Origin: Sordaria brevicollis
Taxonomy: Eukaryota; Ascomycota; Sordariomycetes; Sordariales; Sordariaceae
Assembly (NCBI GenBank): GCA_033439795.1
Contig: JAUTDP010000010.1
Span: 2,356,001-2,420,000 of the forward strand
Length of the DNA stretch: 64,000 bases
Reading direction: 5' to 3'
Made by a program: the position numbers and the translations under genes. The notes beneath the pieces were generated by a model. It made no database searches. It was not told the origin of the DNA and was given only the letters and a program-made list of their open reading frames with translations. Shown piece after piece: positions 11,501-23,209 of this stretch (within the stretch, counting starts at the first letter, position 1; the number at the start of each line of letters is the position of its first letter).

Positions 11501-14500
11501 GCTCGGTACGGGGCAAGATGGGGTTTTCTGGCTCGTTATTGCGAAATTTCAGAACCCTTCTTTTCTGCTTGCTGCGAGCTGCCCTGGCTGAGAGAGGTTC
11601 GGTCCTGCGAGTGAGACAGGAAGAGCGGGGATGAGGTTCGGAATGGTTCATGGTTCGAACAGTTTGAAAGGTCTCACCTCACACTCACACACTGCGCTGC
11701 TGGTTACCTGCCGGACGTCATCCTGCACAGGGCGCTGCAGCTGCTGCAGTCTGCACTGCACCCACTGGTGCTTCTTGGTGCTGCTTGTCCGCCGCCATGC
11801 CACTGCCATCTCTTCCATCGTTGATCTTCCCCTGTTCAAGGCAAGTCAGGGCACCCTGCGACCGTGTGAATGGCCATTTGGCAAACTCGGGTCTTCGACC
11901 GCCAGGTGCATCGCTCGATTCATGAATCGTTTTTTTTGCACGGCGATCGAGCACACAGTTGTTTAAACGGCTCGAATCGAACACCACCCCACCACCACCA
12001 CCACCATCTCATCTGCTGCTGGCTGCTGCTGGCTGCTCACACACAGCAAGGTCGGTGATGGTCACGGTCTCATTTGAAACCCACGATAGTTTGGCGTCTC
12101 AGCATGATTTCCCCATTCCCCATTCCGAACGATGTCGTTCTCGGCTGCCACAAGTTCCGCATGCCCATGAGCCTGTCTTTTCTATCCGATGAACCAATTA
12201 GTTAATGCGAAAGATGCCCATTCCTTCCTTCTTTTTAAGATATCTCGTAAAACTCTCATTCCTCTCATCCGTCGGCCTTGTTTTATGAGTTGGAGATGTT
12301 CGTCTAGCAGGTTGCAGCCAATGAGACGCGTCCGCTAATTCAGAGAGCAACGCACTCACCTTTCATCCACAGGCGTACACAGTATGGTATACGCTGCCAC
12401 CAAAAGCTGACCTTTTCACACTAGGTGAGACCAAGGTACTGCTACCGAGAAAGAAAATCATCATGCAAATTCGCATGTACAGACGTTTTCGGAGCTCGGG
12501 ATGCCAGTCGCAGTTCTTGTTCGCGGTGTCGGATACAAACACCACAGGAGAGAACATGACATTGGCAATCCTGTTATCGAGCAAGCCTGGACCATGTTTT
12601 CGGCTATTTTCTTCAAGAGAACTGAACGATATCTCGGCTTCTTTCCTTTCAGCGCAAATTAGCGGTTCGACTGGGGAAAAAAACAAGTCTCGCAAAACTC
12701 ATACAAGAAAAGGTATCAATTCGCGATCAGCCCATGATGTACTCAGCTGGAATCCCGACGTCGTCCCATGGGTCTGTCGGTAGTGGACATCAAAGGGAAC
12801 CGACACCCATAACCCCCGTGCCCCCCCTCCATTCCTCCCCCGCCGCGCCGGAGCTGGCGCCGGGCCGAAATAGGAACATGGTTCTAACAAGTTTAGCGAC
12901 AGTTTTTTAATGATCCTCGCCCGCGCCTGGTTACAGGCATACACACGCTGTACCGGCAAGCAAGCATTCTTGCAAGTTTTGATGTTTCATGGAAAAGGTT
13001 TCTCGCCAATTGCACCATCAACCCATACTCCGAGCAACAAATCCACCTGAACTTTGGGTTCGGCGGACATCACTCTCCTCCCACCCCCACCTCCATATAT
13101 CATGGAGTGAATTCTCAAACCCTGAACCTGACGGTTTGCTGCCGGAATGGTTAAGCAATCCGACACAGTGGTTCAGCTGTGCGGCGGTGCTATCTTCTAC
13201 CAACGTATCGGTATGGAACCCTAGGCCGCCCATCCTGTGGCCGGGCGGTTTTGCTCCTACTAGTTTTCGGTCCAGATGGGCGGCAGACCGGTAGGTAACC
13301 GTTTGGATGCGATAATGGTGCCCGGTGATGCAGTCACAAGCTCACAAAAGGGAGGACAAGGAGGTGATGATGTGATGGCGTGGTGGTTCCTGGCGTCGTC
13401 GGACGCGCGCGTCAGGGCCCAAGTTCTTGGATATGGATCGTGGGAGAGGTCTAGAACGTGGCCGCCCCATTGCCCGGGCCCAGGATCTGGCAGGCAGCGG
13501 CAGGCCGAGCAAATCTGGCAAAGTGGCATCCTGTGGCTCGTGCGCCGAGCGGACCGAGCGTGTGGCTTTTTCTCAATCTTGCATGCTCATTCCACAATTC
13601 CACTCTCCCATTTTTGTGGGACACAAGCTCGAACAGGCGACATGGGTGGGACGCCGCGACAAGACAAACCCACGACAAGACTCCAGAGATATCGACATGA
13701 CGGCAGCTGTACATGAACCACCAGTCCACCATCACGGGTCATCATATCACCACCTCCTCGTGGTTAGATTGCAAATTGCTTCGGTCCGGCACCATCCGGG
13801 CTAAGATCAAACCAAAGCCAGGAAGACCTCGCACAGCAACGAGCTTGTCCATCCCACGTCCATGCTAACGAATCATCAAAATCAGACAAATTGATATCAT
13901 GAAATCGTCCCAATTCGCCGTTTTGGTCCGAAGCTCAGTCAGGTCGCCGGCTTTCCACCCCCGAATCATCTTCCTTCTCCGGCCCACCCGATCGCCCTCG
14001 CCGACCGGAGAAGGGGACCCTCTCTCTCCTAACTTCTTCCAGAAGCCTTGTCAAGTTGTCATGTTCGGCTTCGCTGAGCCGAGACAAATGGCGATCGTCG
14101 CCCAAAACTTTCTGTACGACATGGTTGATACCTTTCGCCAAACCATAGCAAAGAGTCGAAATCCCACAAGTTCACCATCACGAAAAAAAAAAAAAAAGTC
14201 AAGAGAGGGGAAGCAACAGAATACGAGATGGAAAAAAAGAGATGAGTGAGAATGTTTCCACTTCGCCAATCAACCTCCAAACTGGCGAATTAGCCCTTGT
14301 TCGTTCGTATTTTGTCTCTTTGGGGCATTCAGTTTTGCAATTCGCTTCTTCGCTTCTCCGTTGTCCCCAAGATGGCCCCGTAGCACCCCGTAGCCTCGTC
14401 GCATGCACACATCGTACGACGTCCATCATCAGCCGCCAGGGGGAGGGGGAGAACTGGGGAATGAATGGCCCGTGTGTTCCACACATGTCCCTGTTCGAAA

Positions 14501-15684
14501 AAAGCCAACCAGCAACAACCGAACTACGTTCCTATAGGTACTCTATACTGATACTAACCCTCAGCTGCCGATACTGAACTACATGCGAGCCTGGATCAGC
14601 AACTAATAACCAAACACTAGGCAAGTGATAAACATCAAAAGGCAAGACAAGACGGTCCCTTCGGCTACTGCGCGCTGTGCTGTAAGTGCATACTGCTATG
14701 CGTGCTATGCTAGTCCGTTGGCTTTGGTCAGGCATTGAGCATCATCCCATAAACTTTTATCTGTCCAAACAAGAGACGACGAGCACGTTTCAAGCCACGA
14801 GTGCATTGCATATACACCTCCAGGAGAAGTAGTTCATGGAGTTTCGTCTCGTCCGATACCTCTTCCTACTTCTACGAATGATATCGTCCCCAATCTTCTC
14901 TTCCACTTGGCTTAATTTGCTGCCTGACTCTTGACACTCTTCTAGAAGCCATGTTCATTAAATCTGCCAAGAGCTGAAAAGAGGATACCCATTCACTGTC
15001 CGATCATATCTTGAAGGGATAGGAAGCACCGGGAATGAAGTTCCCATTCCCAAGCAGAGGAGGTACCAGATACAAAGACTTGGACCTCCACGGCGACGAA
15101 GACCCGCCCGCCGCGGCGGCACACCACTCACACTGACACCACACAAGCATCGCAAAAGAAGTCCATGCTCAAAATCGGCCGCAAGCGATGTGGGTTTTTG
15201 TGGGCTTTTGCGGATTTCCCGTGGGTTCACCTGATTTCCGCATACTTTTTTATCAGATTCGGAGGGAATGACAGAGATGGAGAGTGGATTTTGTTCTCGA
15301 GGTTAACACCCCCTGGCTCGGACTCGCGGCCAATCAGCACTTACCCAAAAAGACCGGCTGTCGGTTCAGGCCGCCGTGGCCGTGGATTTTATGACCGTCC
15401 CTTACCTTGCACGTGCTGGATGTAATATATGTATTACCGCTTGATGGCATGTAATTTACTCACAGCTTGAATATGTAAGTTACTGTACGGTAAGATAAGA
15501 GTATAAGCGCGATACGCACACTGACACCTGCCTGCACGGCAAAGCCGCTGTCGAAGCCTGTCGGGTGTCAAGCATGCCACTGCGTCTCCGTCATCACCAC
15601 ACACGACCAACACCCGACGACCTCAATACCCTATACGCTAGCAACTCCATCAACAACGACACGAGGGGAGAAGAGTTCAGCAAC
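5547..15684. other. Ten-kilobase gene-poor divergent region
   Basis: This lies between the start codons of the SAM-HMG gene (-) and the micro-exon gene (+). No reading frame here shows a recognisable domain, and I found no chain of frames joined by good splice sites. One minus-strand ATG frame of 374 codons (7756-8880) is listed separately at low confidence. Short low-complexity patches occur: CAGG repeats near 8160, CCA and GCT runs near 11984-12040, and an A run near 14180. It may hold long 5' leaders, noncoding transcripts and distal control elements for the two flanking genes. Confidence 0.55.
7756..8880 (-). CDS. Doubtful 374-codon ORF in gene-poor region
   Basis: A single ATG-started frame of 374 codons with no introns. 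The predicted protein is rich in Leu, Pro, Arg, His, Cys and Trp, has no repeats and no domain I know, and lacks the codon-position bias of the real genes nearby. The plus strand of the same interval is also open over about 180 codons in more than one frame, so the interval as a whole is poor in stop triplets. It could be an orphan or young gene, part of a noncoding transcript, or chance. It sits 2.2 kb upstream of the SAM-HMG gene on the same strand. Confidence 0.15.
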   Translation of the reverse strand: MTDRTETIAATNKWKSRLTHTREQEPAAGSIEVGNPLAKLEKGKAPDPPRARVEQPGARKAEPPRVRSFPKRVPRFWRGVLILRLRLFPLGSLWEFAMYLVLLPTLSLAASAFGMPSWVQQGLPFHLFNHDMELVGVIRESRGRSSPRKVDLIEITGWRLHFRGLGIATDWCPRYCKRVVVGSCTLFHVCTRHFAHCPWISQTRTHRLCTWYLVPLPVNGLFPVQFLQNPTPSLFPCLPAWHAHLALLLPHHRYALASASGLRESRTLGLCTFNPLGTCLCPLVPSLSILSLQLGLANSRFPCESIPIDIPFFFLTTTFHHSRFAPPSPSRTSDYLRPVRPTRPLLTISKAHHISTWSCCYHLASTYIPLIKQH

Positions 15685-18600
15685 ATGTCCGCCGGAAAAG
15701 ATAGCGAACAGAGCAACGGCCAAGCTTCGTCTCCAGAAGTGTTGGTATCTGCCGCGCTTGGAGACCAGTTTGCTCAGGTGAGCAAGTTCACTCGCTCACT
15801 CATATTCATACCCCGCCATGCCTCTATCTACAGTGGACTACTATATGCCCTGTTATCAGAGGCATCACTATATTCACTACCACTCACACCAACATCCCAA
15901 GCAACAACATCACCTCACAGTAACCAAAGCATCAAATCTCAGATCATCTCTCCGTTTGAGATTCAGCCCTATACCTTGTCTCAACATTGTCTTGCCTGGC
16001 CTCTCCCCCGTCTCATTCGAATAATATATTTATATCACAGACATCACCATAATATGTCCTGCATGATCTTGCTGACCACTCGCTCGGTGTTGTGCTTGTC
16101 GTTCTAGGCCCTCAAAGACCTGGCCAGGTATGGCATGATTTTCCCGCTTCCTCGTGTCTCATCCATCGTTTTTTTCTCCCATCATCCTACATACCAACAA
16201 TATTCCCTATGGATCATGGCAATTTCATGTCGGCACCCCGAACAGAGAAACAGCAAGCGGTCCAAACGGATGCCCTTGTTGACCGCCATCTCATCTCTCA
16301 TCTCACATCTGAGGTCCCTTGGTTTTCGTTTTGGCGTCCCTTTCGGTCGGGTCTAGATGCTTGACAGCGTCTCGTCGGATTCACCCCCATGCAGAGCATC
16401 AATTTTCTTCCACCCCTGCTGCTGCTTCTGTCCGCCTCGCAGATGCCAAAATGTCCCCGGAATATGCAAGAATGGCGATGCTTATAGGGGATCACCGGAG
16501 GCGCGAAGGATCACCACCTAAAGGAAAATCCGGGGTCTCATGCTCTCATTCAAGGCCAAGGGTCAAAAGTGAGATGCGTGTCTCGCTTGTCCATAATATC
16601 TCCTCACCATACCTTTTGCCTTGGTTCTCCCGAGGTCGCAATGCTCACAAGGCAACGGAGAGAGATATGATCCTCAGCTGGACGAGGTTCTATCAAAGCC
16701 TTGAACGCATATGCCGTGTCGGCCAGGCCGTCTTAGCAAAATCAATAGCGGCCGCGCAAGTGTCCATTTGGCCTTTCAAACCCACATCGGGCAACGACGT
16801 CTAAGCACATTTTCACCATCACTTATTTTTGATTCTTGACGCCCGAGATGGAACGGAAAGGCCCAGTTCATCCGTCACAACCACATCACACAAGTTCATG
16901 CAAGCGCATTGGGACATGAATGGTCTAGAACCTTCATACATAGCCAGCAACTTCTGGACCCTTCAAGAAAATTCCCATTCCTCGCGGTAACTGGTAACCC
17001 GTTGGTACCATGTCACGGAGTACCCGCTCGTACCATGTGAAAGCCAGTGAGCGAGTTTCCATGTTCATCTCATCGAGAACCTCATCATCCATCTTGACCC
17101 GGGGCCTCGACCCAATATCGCAAGACGCCGATTCCGATACTGTGCCGTCTTTACCCCGGCCCCATTCCGGTCCGGCCAGTCCCGGAAGTGCCCATCCGCA
17201 CGGTACCGTATCACCACTCTCATCGTCGCCGTCAATGTACCAATACCCAACGTACACAACCACTCACAACCCCCCTTTTCTCCTTTTCCCATCCTACCAA
17301 CCCTGGTCCAAAACCCCAGAGTGCCATCTCATCCATCCTTCCCAACGAGTGCAAATTCAGCAGAACTATCCTTGCATCACATCCCGCCGCTATTATGTCG
17401 GCCTCGGATCAGTCCATGGCTCTGCTTGGATCTTTTGAGAGATGTGTTCATGTTGTCAATGTGTAGCATTTGTCCCGTCCGGACGACCATCTATTCTTGC
17501 TCGATACCCCTTGTTTCTCCATCCCCCCGCGTGCCTCTCCTTCGGCACTCCCTCCGATTCATTCAAGTCATCCTATGATACGTCCCCGATCACCTTCTGA
17601 CTTTGTTCCGGTTCGGAAACCCGTCTGGGCACTGGACGATATCGGGATGTGGGAGACAGTACAGCTAGCAGCTAGGCAGACAACACCAGATGCTGCTCGG
17701 CCCTGGTAAGAATGTGCTGGCTTTTTCCTACATGGGTTGAAAAAAAGTCTTTTTGCCACCATCGTCACTTTTTCAGATCTCTCCAGCCATCTGGCTAGCC
17801 ATCTCCGATTCATCTCGGGAGCCGGGACCGGAAGGAAGGGCCGGGGGTGGGATGGAGAGATGGAGAGAGAAAATGGCATGATTTTAGGATGAGCTGTTCA
17901 GGGGTAAAAGTTACAGCCTCAAGTGTGGATTTTCGATAGGGAGACATCGGAGACAATGGAGACAATGGACAACAAACATCTCATCTTGAAACTCCACACA
18001 TCACACACACATCACGAGCATGGATGGTTTCTTTTCTTTTTTTTTTCTGCCTCCTCGGAGCTGTCACTATCCAGCAGCAAGCACAAGGAGGCAAGCATCG
18101 TGATCACATCTCGCTCCTTTTCGGACGACAGGCGAAACAGGAAGACACTTTTAGTGAAAGTGATTTATGGAAAAGTGGTCCAACGTCATGGCTCGGAGTC
18201 GAAGCCGAGCGTTGTAATATGATCGTTTAGCCTCACAAGGGTCGATATGCCGGCATCCGTTTGCCAAATTTTCTATCTGTTCTTGTCTGCCTGCTGGCAA
18301 GGGCTGGGGCTGGGGCCTCGTTGTCCATGCATTTTAGACTACTCTCATCACAATTACTACTCCTTCACTATGCTACACACTACACACTTTCATACCATGT
18401 CTATGTCTCATCCCTTTTTTCAGTCGTAGCCGCAGGCAGCCCTGGACAGACAGACAGACAGACAGAGATGGTTTTTGAGTGGTTGATATACGAAACAGCA
18501 TCCTAAGCATGGGAGGAGAGAACACACGGAGTCTCCTTGTTGTCTTTGTTGTCGTTGTCGTTTCTCCCAATACTTGGGTTTATCAAAATACCCTACCCGC

Positions 18601-18867
18601 AGCTTGCCGTAGCAGATGGATGGATGAGACACGTGAAGAATTACTCGTTCCGGTATGACTTTGCGAAACTAACACTTTCGCAAAAAAAAAAAAAACAGAG
18701 GCGAACAAACAGCCACGAATCTTGAAGCTAGTCTGACTAAACTGGAGAGTACCCTTGACCAGCTGTTGGCGTCCATGGAGGAGGAGGGAAACGAGGTGGT
18801 GGTTGATAACAAGGAGGTTAAGGTTGAGGACCAAGCTAAGGGTGAGGGCAAGGATGAGAAGAAGTGA
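15685..18867 (+). CDS. Small acidic coiled-coil protein, three exons with a 20-nt micro-exon
   Basis: Exons are 15685-15777, 16108-16127 and 18699-18867; the phases fit, giving 93 aa. Exon 1 starts in the good context CAACATGTCC and ends LGDQFAQ. The 20-nt exon adds ALKDLA plus two bases. Exon 3 reads GEQTATNLEASLTKLES and onward, a heptad-like helix, then an acidic-basic tail ending in GKDEKK. The introns are 330 nt and 2571 nt. The last acceptor is preceded at 26 nt by a CTAAC branch site and the first by CTGAC. The continuous helix across both junctions is the main reason to join the exons. No family is recognised. An in-frame ATG at 15565 would add 40 residues, but these look unlike the rest. 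Extra exons inside the long intron cannot be excluded. Confidence 0.6.
16128..18698 (+). other. Putative 2571-nt intron of the micro-exon gene
   Basis: The donor is GTATGG and the acceptor is an A-run followed by CAG, with branch site CTAAC at 18669-18673. Other introns in this window are about 50-330 nt, so this is an outlier by almost an order of magnitude. No open frame inside looks like a protein. It could contain an alternative first exon or a noncoding RNA. Confidence 0.45.
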
Positions 18868-20544
18868 GGGCGGGTAGTAAGGAGGGAACTAAAAGCCTCA
18901 GACATGAACAAGAACACGTGGACGTGGCAAGGACGCGTGGGTTGTGAGTCTTCCGCTGGCCCGGCAGGATGGAGGGAGAGGTGAAGCTTCGGACGGTCAA
19001 TTGGCTAGACATCAGGCAAGGGAAATTGATGGCCGAAGACAAGAACAGAGTGGGAGAAAAATCTCTCCGATAGGAAGCAGCAAGATGATCGATCCTAAGG
19101 GACTGACGCGGCGTGAGAGGAGTGGTTGATATCTTTTGGAGATCAAGAAAATAAGCTTTTTGAAGCGATGGACTCCTGGTGCTGGATGGTGGCTGATCAT
19201 GGCATGAGGTTGAGACATACTACCTACCTACCTACTACCTACTACCTACTTCCCTAGACATGGACATTCGAATATAGAAATCACAAATCACCTACAACCA
19301 AAAAAACGCAGTCTGTTTGTCAGGATGTATGTAGTCGGGATGAAGTAGGGGAGTCTACTATAGCTAGGTAGATACGTAAACGAGTGGGATACGTACGTAG
19401 CTAGCACAGGGCACATAAGCAAGGAGGGAGAAAAAGGATAAGGTCGAAATTGTTTCGAGGATGGTGGTATTTTGGTATCGGAGACTTTATATCGGAGAAA
19501 TTCGACACAAGCCCCCAGAGATACATACCTCTGGGGATGAGATGAAAAAGGTAGGTAGGTATGCACGGAGATTTCCCATCGTGGACTGGTACCAACCCAT
19601 CTCTAGGTCCACCATACACACACCGAGCAGGTGAAATATGTATTTCCATCTGTTTCTGGGCTTAGACTACTTAGTGTTGAATTTGGTCCTATGACTTTAT
19701 ATGATGTGACTTTATTTAACCTTAGACGATGATCGTGGTGGTGCGGATATATAGACAGATATCTGTTGTATTCACTACGGTACGGTTGGATATGATTTAT
19801 GCAAGTGTATCTCGTGGTGGTGATGGGTTTCGTGAGGGTACAATTCATCCATCCATACACCCAAATGAGTGGCAGAAAAAAGATGTGGATGGGTGATTCT
19901 GAAGGGAGGGAGGGAGGGCTTAAGGTCATAATCGTGACATGAATCGTTGGCTGGCTACCTATGTTATGTTATCCCATATGGGGTTGCAACTCCCTGCCCT
20001 GTCACTCCAGCCAGTCCTGGGAATACTGCATGGTGAAATACGTAAATGGTAGTGTTGAGATGGATGGATGACCTGCTGGTTTGTAATAGAGCATGCATGG
20101 CCTGATGCTTCGTTTGGGCACAGCTCGGAGATAAGATCACATCGATCATAACAATGGGGGGCCGGGGTTTCGGGGGTTTTTGGCCTTGTGATGTTAAGCC
20201 AAAGCCGGTGGAAGTCCGTCCGAATGGTAGAGGTAGAGAATTATCTTCCTACAAAAGTGGTTGGAAGAAGGAAGGAATTACCTCTACTGCAGCTAGCTGC
20301 CAGTCCGACCATCAACCCAGGGAAGGTACAACAACACTCACATGAAACTGCCTGCACAAAGTTACCGCGCATGAAAGAAAGGTACGATGAGCACTCAGTG
20401 GTGTTTGTGAGTGATGGTGATGGAGGTATGACTCTGCTATATTGGATTATGGAGGATTGATGAAGTGTACATTAATCGTAAAAAGAGTGATGGTCTATAT
20501 AATTGGAAGGTGCATGCAATGCACTAGGTGTGTCACTTACACTA

Positions 20545-20575
<31 letters not shown>

Positions 20576-21169
20576 ATCTGTGTGTCTATCTATCTATCTA
20601 TCTTCCTGTTAAGAGATATTTCGAGCACAATAAAACCGATTGAGCAGAAAGTGGCGCAGTGGAATAGTGAATTGCTGAGATGTGCATAATACAAGTTTCG
20701 TCCAGTCCTTTACATATGAAGCAACATTCTCGAGTGTCTGTATCGTGGAGGAAAAGGCCTGGCATGTTTGTTTTCCATCTGATTTTCATTTTGGAATTTC
20801 ATTTAGTGGTTTAACAAATGGAATCAATTCGTCATTGAATGAATGGGGAGCCTTTTGAAGGGTAATGATTCAGTGTTATGATAATGATCCAGGGGGGGAA
20901 GACACTTTGACGTACTTGATGTCAGTTCGAGAATCATTCATTGACTGCCGAAGTCTGTTCAATGACTGTAATCATCAATTCATTTACGTGCTGCTTGGTC
21001 GTGATGGATAATGATGCATCAAGCTCAAGCTCAAGGCTCACAAATAATACTTTAAAAAGGTCCGTTTGACTTCCCCGTCTTTTACCAAAAATGGGAGAAT
21101 CAAAAACGCCCACCGCCAGTCGTTTTATTCTCAAATCTCAAAACGAAAAAAAAAGATACAACCAACAAC
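18868..21169. other. Intergenic region with tetranucleotide repeats, no gene seen
   Basis: This lies between two plus-strand genes. It holds a CTAC-type repeat near 19219-19250 and a CTGT/CTAT microsatellite at 20545-20603. Open frames are short and without recognisable domains. The last part before 21170 is the promoter of the first Cys-rich gene and ends in an A-rich leader. Confidence 0.6.
20545..20603 (+). repeat. (TCTG)n/(TCTA)n compound microsatellite
   Basis: About seven TCTG-type units are followed by TCTA units. The tract is noncoding and upstream of the Cys-rich gene cluster. Confidence 0.9.
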
Positions 21170-21838
21170 ATGTGTCGCAAACTCTGGCCCGTCTACACCT
21201 GCGGACACGAACAAATCCCCGCCCAAGCAACCCGCCACGAGTCCTGCGGCAATGGTAATGGTCCATGTCCCGAATACTCATGGGGATGGGGGTACTATAC
21301 CCTCGAGAAAGACTGCGGTAACTTGCGCTGCTCAACAACAATACGAACGATGTTGAATGATGGGCGGATCAAGATGGCGGATTGGAAGTGGAATTATGCT
21401 GCGCGTGCTGGGAGTAGCTATGGTGGTGGTGGTTCATCGTCCGTAGGTTCTGGTTCTGGGTTTGGCCAACCTCATGGTGATAGCAATGTTGGGTATATTG
21501 AAAATGCTGCCCCTGGATATCCTGCAGGCCATCATGCGGAGTATGCAGGATATGGAAGTGGTGGATATACTCCGACGCCGACGCCGATGCCGATGCCAGG
21601 TCCGTCGACAGCTGGTCCGGGTCATGGGGCTCCTTTGCTGCCTCAGATTCCTTTGTCATGGCCGAATGCTGGCGGCGGGTATGGTCCGGGGTATGGTCCG
21701 GCGGTGCTTCGACCTATGTCAGCTCCTCCGGCACCCTGCTTCGGTCCGTTCATTCCGCCCTTTCTAGGATTTGATGGTGGTGGCCAGGAGTGTCCTCCAC
21801 CTCCGCCCACGCAGATCATCTTGAGGTTCCGCAGGTAG
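21170..21838 (+). CDS. Cys-rich N-terminal module with Gly/Tyr/Pro-rich tail, paralogue A
   Basis: A single exon of 222 aa. The first 65 residues hold six cysteines (C2, C11, C26, C33, C49, C54) in a pattern that includes PVYTCGHE, GPCPE and CGNLRCS, followed by LNDGRIKMADW. The rest is low complexity: Gly/Ser, then YGSGGYTPTPTPMPMPG-like repeats, then Pro-rich. There is no signal peptide or membrane segment, so the product is probably intracellular, and the Cys/His pattern suggests a metal-binding knuckle (inference). The two following genes on the minus strand carry the same module. The spacing C-x8-C-x14-C is identical to paralogue B. Small proteins beginning MC...YxCGH are common lineage-specific families in Sordariomycetes and have no assigned function as far as I know. 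Confidence 0.7.
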   Translation: MCRKLWPVYTCGHEQIPAQATRHESCGNGNGPCPEYSWGWGYYTLEKDCGNLRCSTTIRTMLNDGRIKMADWKWNYAARAGSSYGGGGSSSVGSGSGFGQPHGDSNVGYIENAAPGYPAGHHAEYAGYGSGGYTPTPTPMPMPGPSTAGPGHGAPLLPQIPLSWPNAGGGYGPGYGPAVLRPMSAPPAPCFGPFIPPFLGFDGGGQECPPPPPTQIILRFRR

Positions 21839-22420
21839 GTTGTTGAGAAGGTGAGTGAGTGCATCAGTGTGGTATGGTTTTGGAAAGTGCAACTGGTTTG
21901 GAATATAGGATTTGAAACGAGGGGAGATGACTCAAGAAAGGAAAATAATGCAAGAGAATAGGAAAGAGCGACCAGCTTCGCATGGCCACGACTTCGAATA
22001 CGGGAAGGTAATTACATATTTCATTTACTGCATATAACATTGAGTTTCCAGCATGAAACATTGAAATTGCATATGTTTATCTGCATGTCAACCTTTGGCC
22101 CATACGTGCATGCATAGAAGGAGGGACATACCTAACCTGATGATGTTACCCGGTCAAGTGAGCAAAGCTACCTAACTAGCAAAGGCATATTTTGGTATTA
22201 GGATATCTAGTAGCCACTCTTCTCTATGTCCAACATCTTCCCTACTTTCCCTTCTCAATCCTAAGGTTTTCTTTTCTATTCCAGCCTCTCTTGCCTCTTC
22301 CCCAGCTATCTCTTTTTTCCCACCTGTCATCACGTCCCTCCAACATTACCATCCCCCCTTCTTCTCCTCGACCAAGTTTCCCATTCTGTTCTCCTCTCGT
22401 ATTGACCGTTGAACACAACC
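21839..22420. other. Intergenic region between convergent Cys-rich paralogues A and B
   Basis: 582 nt that presumably hold both 3' UTRs. A long pyrimidine-rich stretch spans about 22220-22430 and runs up to the stop codon of paralogue B. No gene is seen. Confidence 0.6.
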
Positions 22421-23209
22421 TCACCTCTTCTTCTTATGACTCTTCTTGCTGCTCTTACCCTTATCGTCCTTATTCCGACTGAACTCCTTCAAGAAATCAG
22501 GTGTATTCGGTCTATTGCCGCCGCTAGTGAAGGGGTTGATACCCCCTGCAGCCGGGTTTGGGGGCGGCATGGGGTTCGGATTTGGGTTCGGAGGGGCGCC
22601 GCCGCCGCCGAAACCTGCCGGAAGAGGAGGAGGCATTGGGTTCGGAGGGAAACCACCTGATGGATCGGGGGCCGCAGGGTAACCTCCACCGCCGGCATAA
22701 CCTCCGTACGTCGGATCCGTCTGGCCGCCGTAACCACTACCTCCTCCGTACACCGAAGCCGAGGGATCACCACCACCACCTCCATAGGCACTACCACCGC
22801 CATACGCCGCTGGATCTACTTGTCCTCCACCACCATATCCTCCTCCATAACTCGATGGTTCACCACCGCCGCCTCCTCCGTAATACGCACCACCATATCC
22901 TCCTCCTCCATAAGCCGCCGGCTGCTGCCCTCCACCGCTAGTCGCCGGAACCACAATCCCATACCCATCATAAGCATGGTTAACCGCCGGCTCGTCCCAC
23001 TTCGCCACGGCAATCTGTCCATTCTGTAGGTCCTCATTGACACAGGCCGGACAGGTCCTACAGGACTCCTGGGTCTGCTCCCAGGCGTTTTTCCACATGC
23101 TTGGGGGACAGCCTGTTCGACAGTGGTAGTGTTTTCTGGGGGCGGCACTGTGTTTGGCTTTGCCGCACTTGTAGACGGGGTAGCGGTATTCGCAGGTAGT
23201 GGAATCCAT
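22421..23209 (-). CDS. Cys-rich N-terminal module with Gly/Tyr-rich repeats and basic tail, paralogue B
   Basis: A single exon of 262 aa from the ATG at 23209, which sits directly behind an A-run. Seven cysteines fall in the first 60 residues (C6, C15, C30, C34, C50, C53, C56): YPVYKCGK, CRTGCPP, then CRTCPAC, and the module ends LQNGQIAVAKWDEP. This matches paralogue A in the PVYxCG start and the LxxGxIxxAxW end. Residues about 85-190 are YGGGG/AYGGG-type repeats, then Pro/Asn-rich, ending in a strongly basic tail (KGKSSKKSHKKKR). The tail may bind nucleic acid or be nuclear (inference). An in-frame upstream ATG at 23473 would add 88 residues. I prefer the shorter start because the module then begins near the N-terminus, as in A and C. 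Confidence 0.68.
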   Translation of the reverse strand: MDSTTCEYRYPVYKCGKAKHSAAPRKHYHCRTGCPPSMWKNAWEQTQESCRTCPACVNEDLQNGQIAVAKWDEPAVNHAYDGYGIVVPATSGGGQQPAAYGGGGYGGAYYGGGGGGEPSSYGGGYGGGGQVDPAAYGGGSAYGGGGGDPSASVYGGGSGYGGQTDPTYGGYAGGGGYPAAPDPSGGFPPNPMPPPLPAGFGGGGAPPNPNPNPMPPPNPAAGGINPFTSGGNRPNTPDFLKEFSRNKDDKGKSSKKSHKKKR

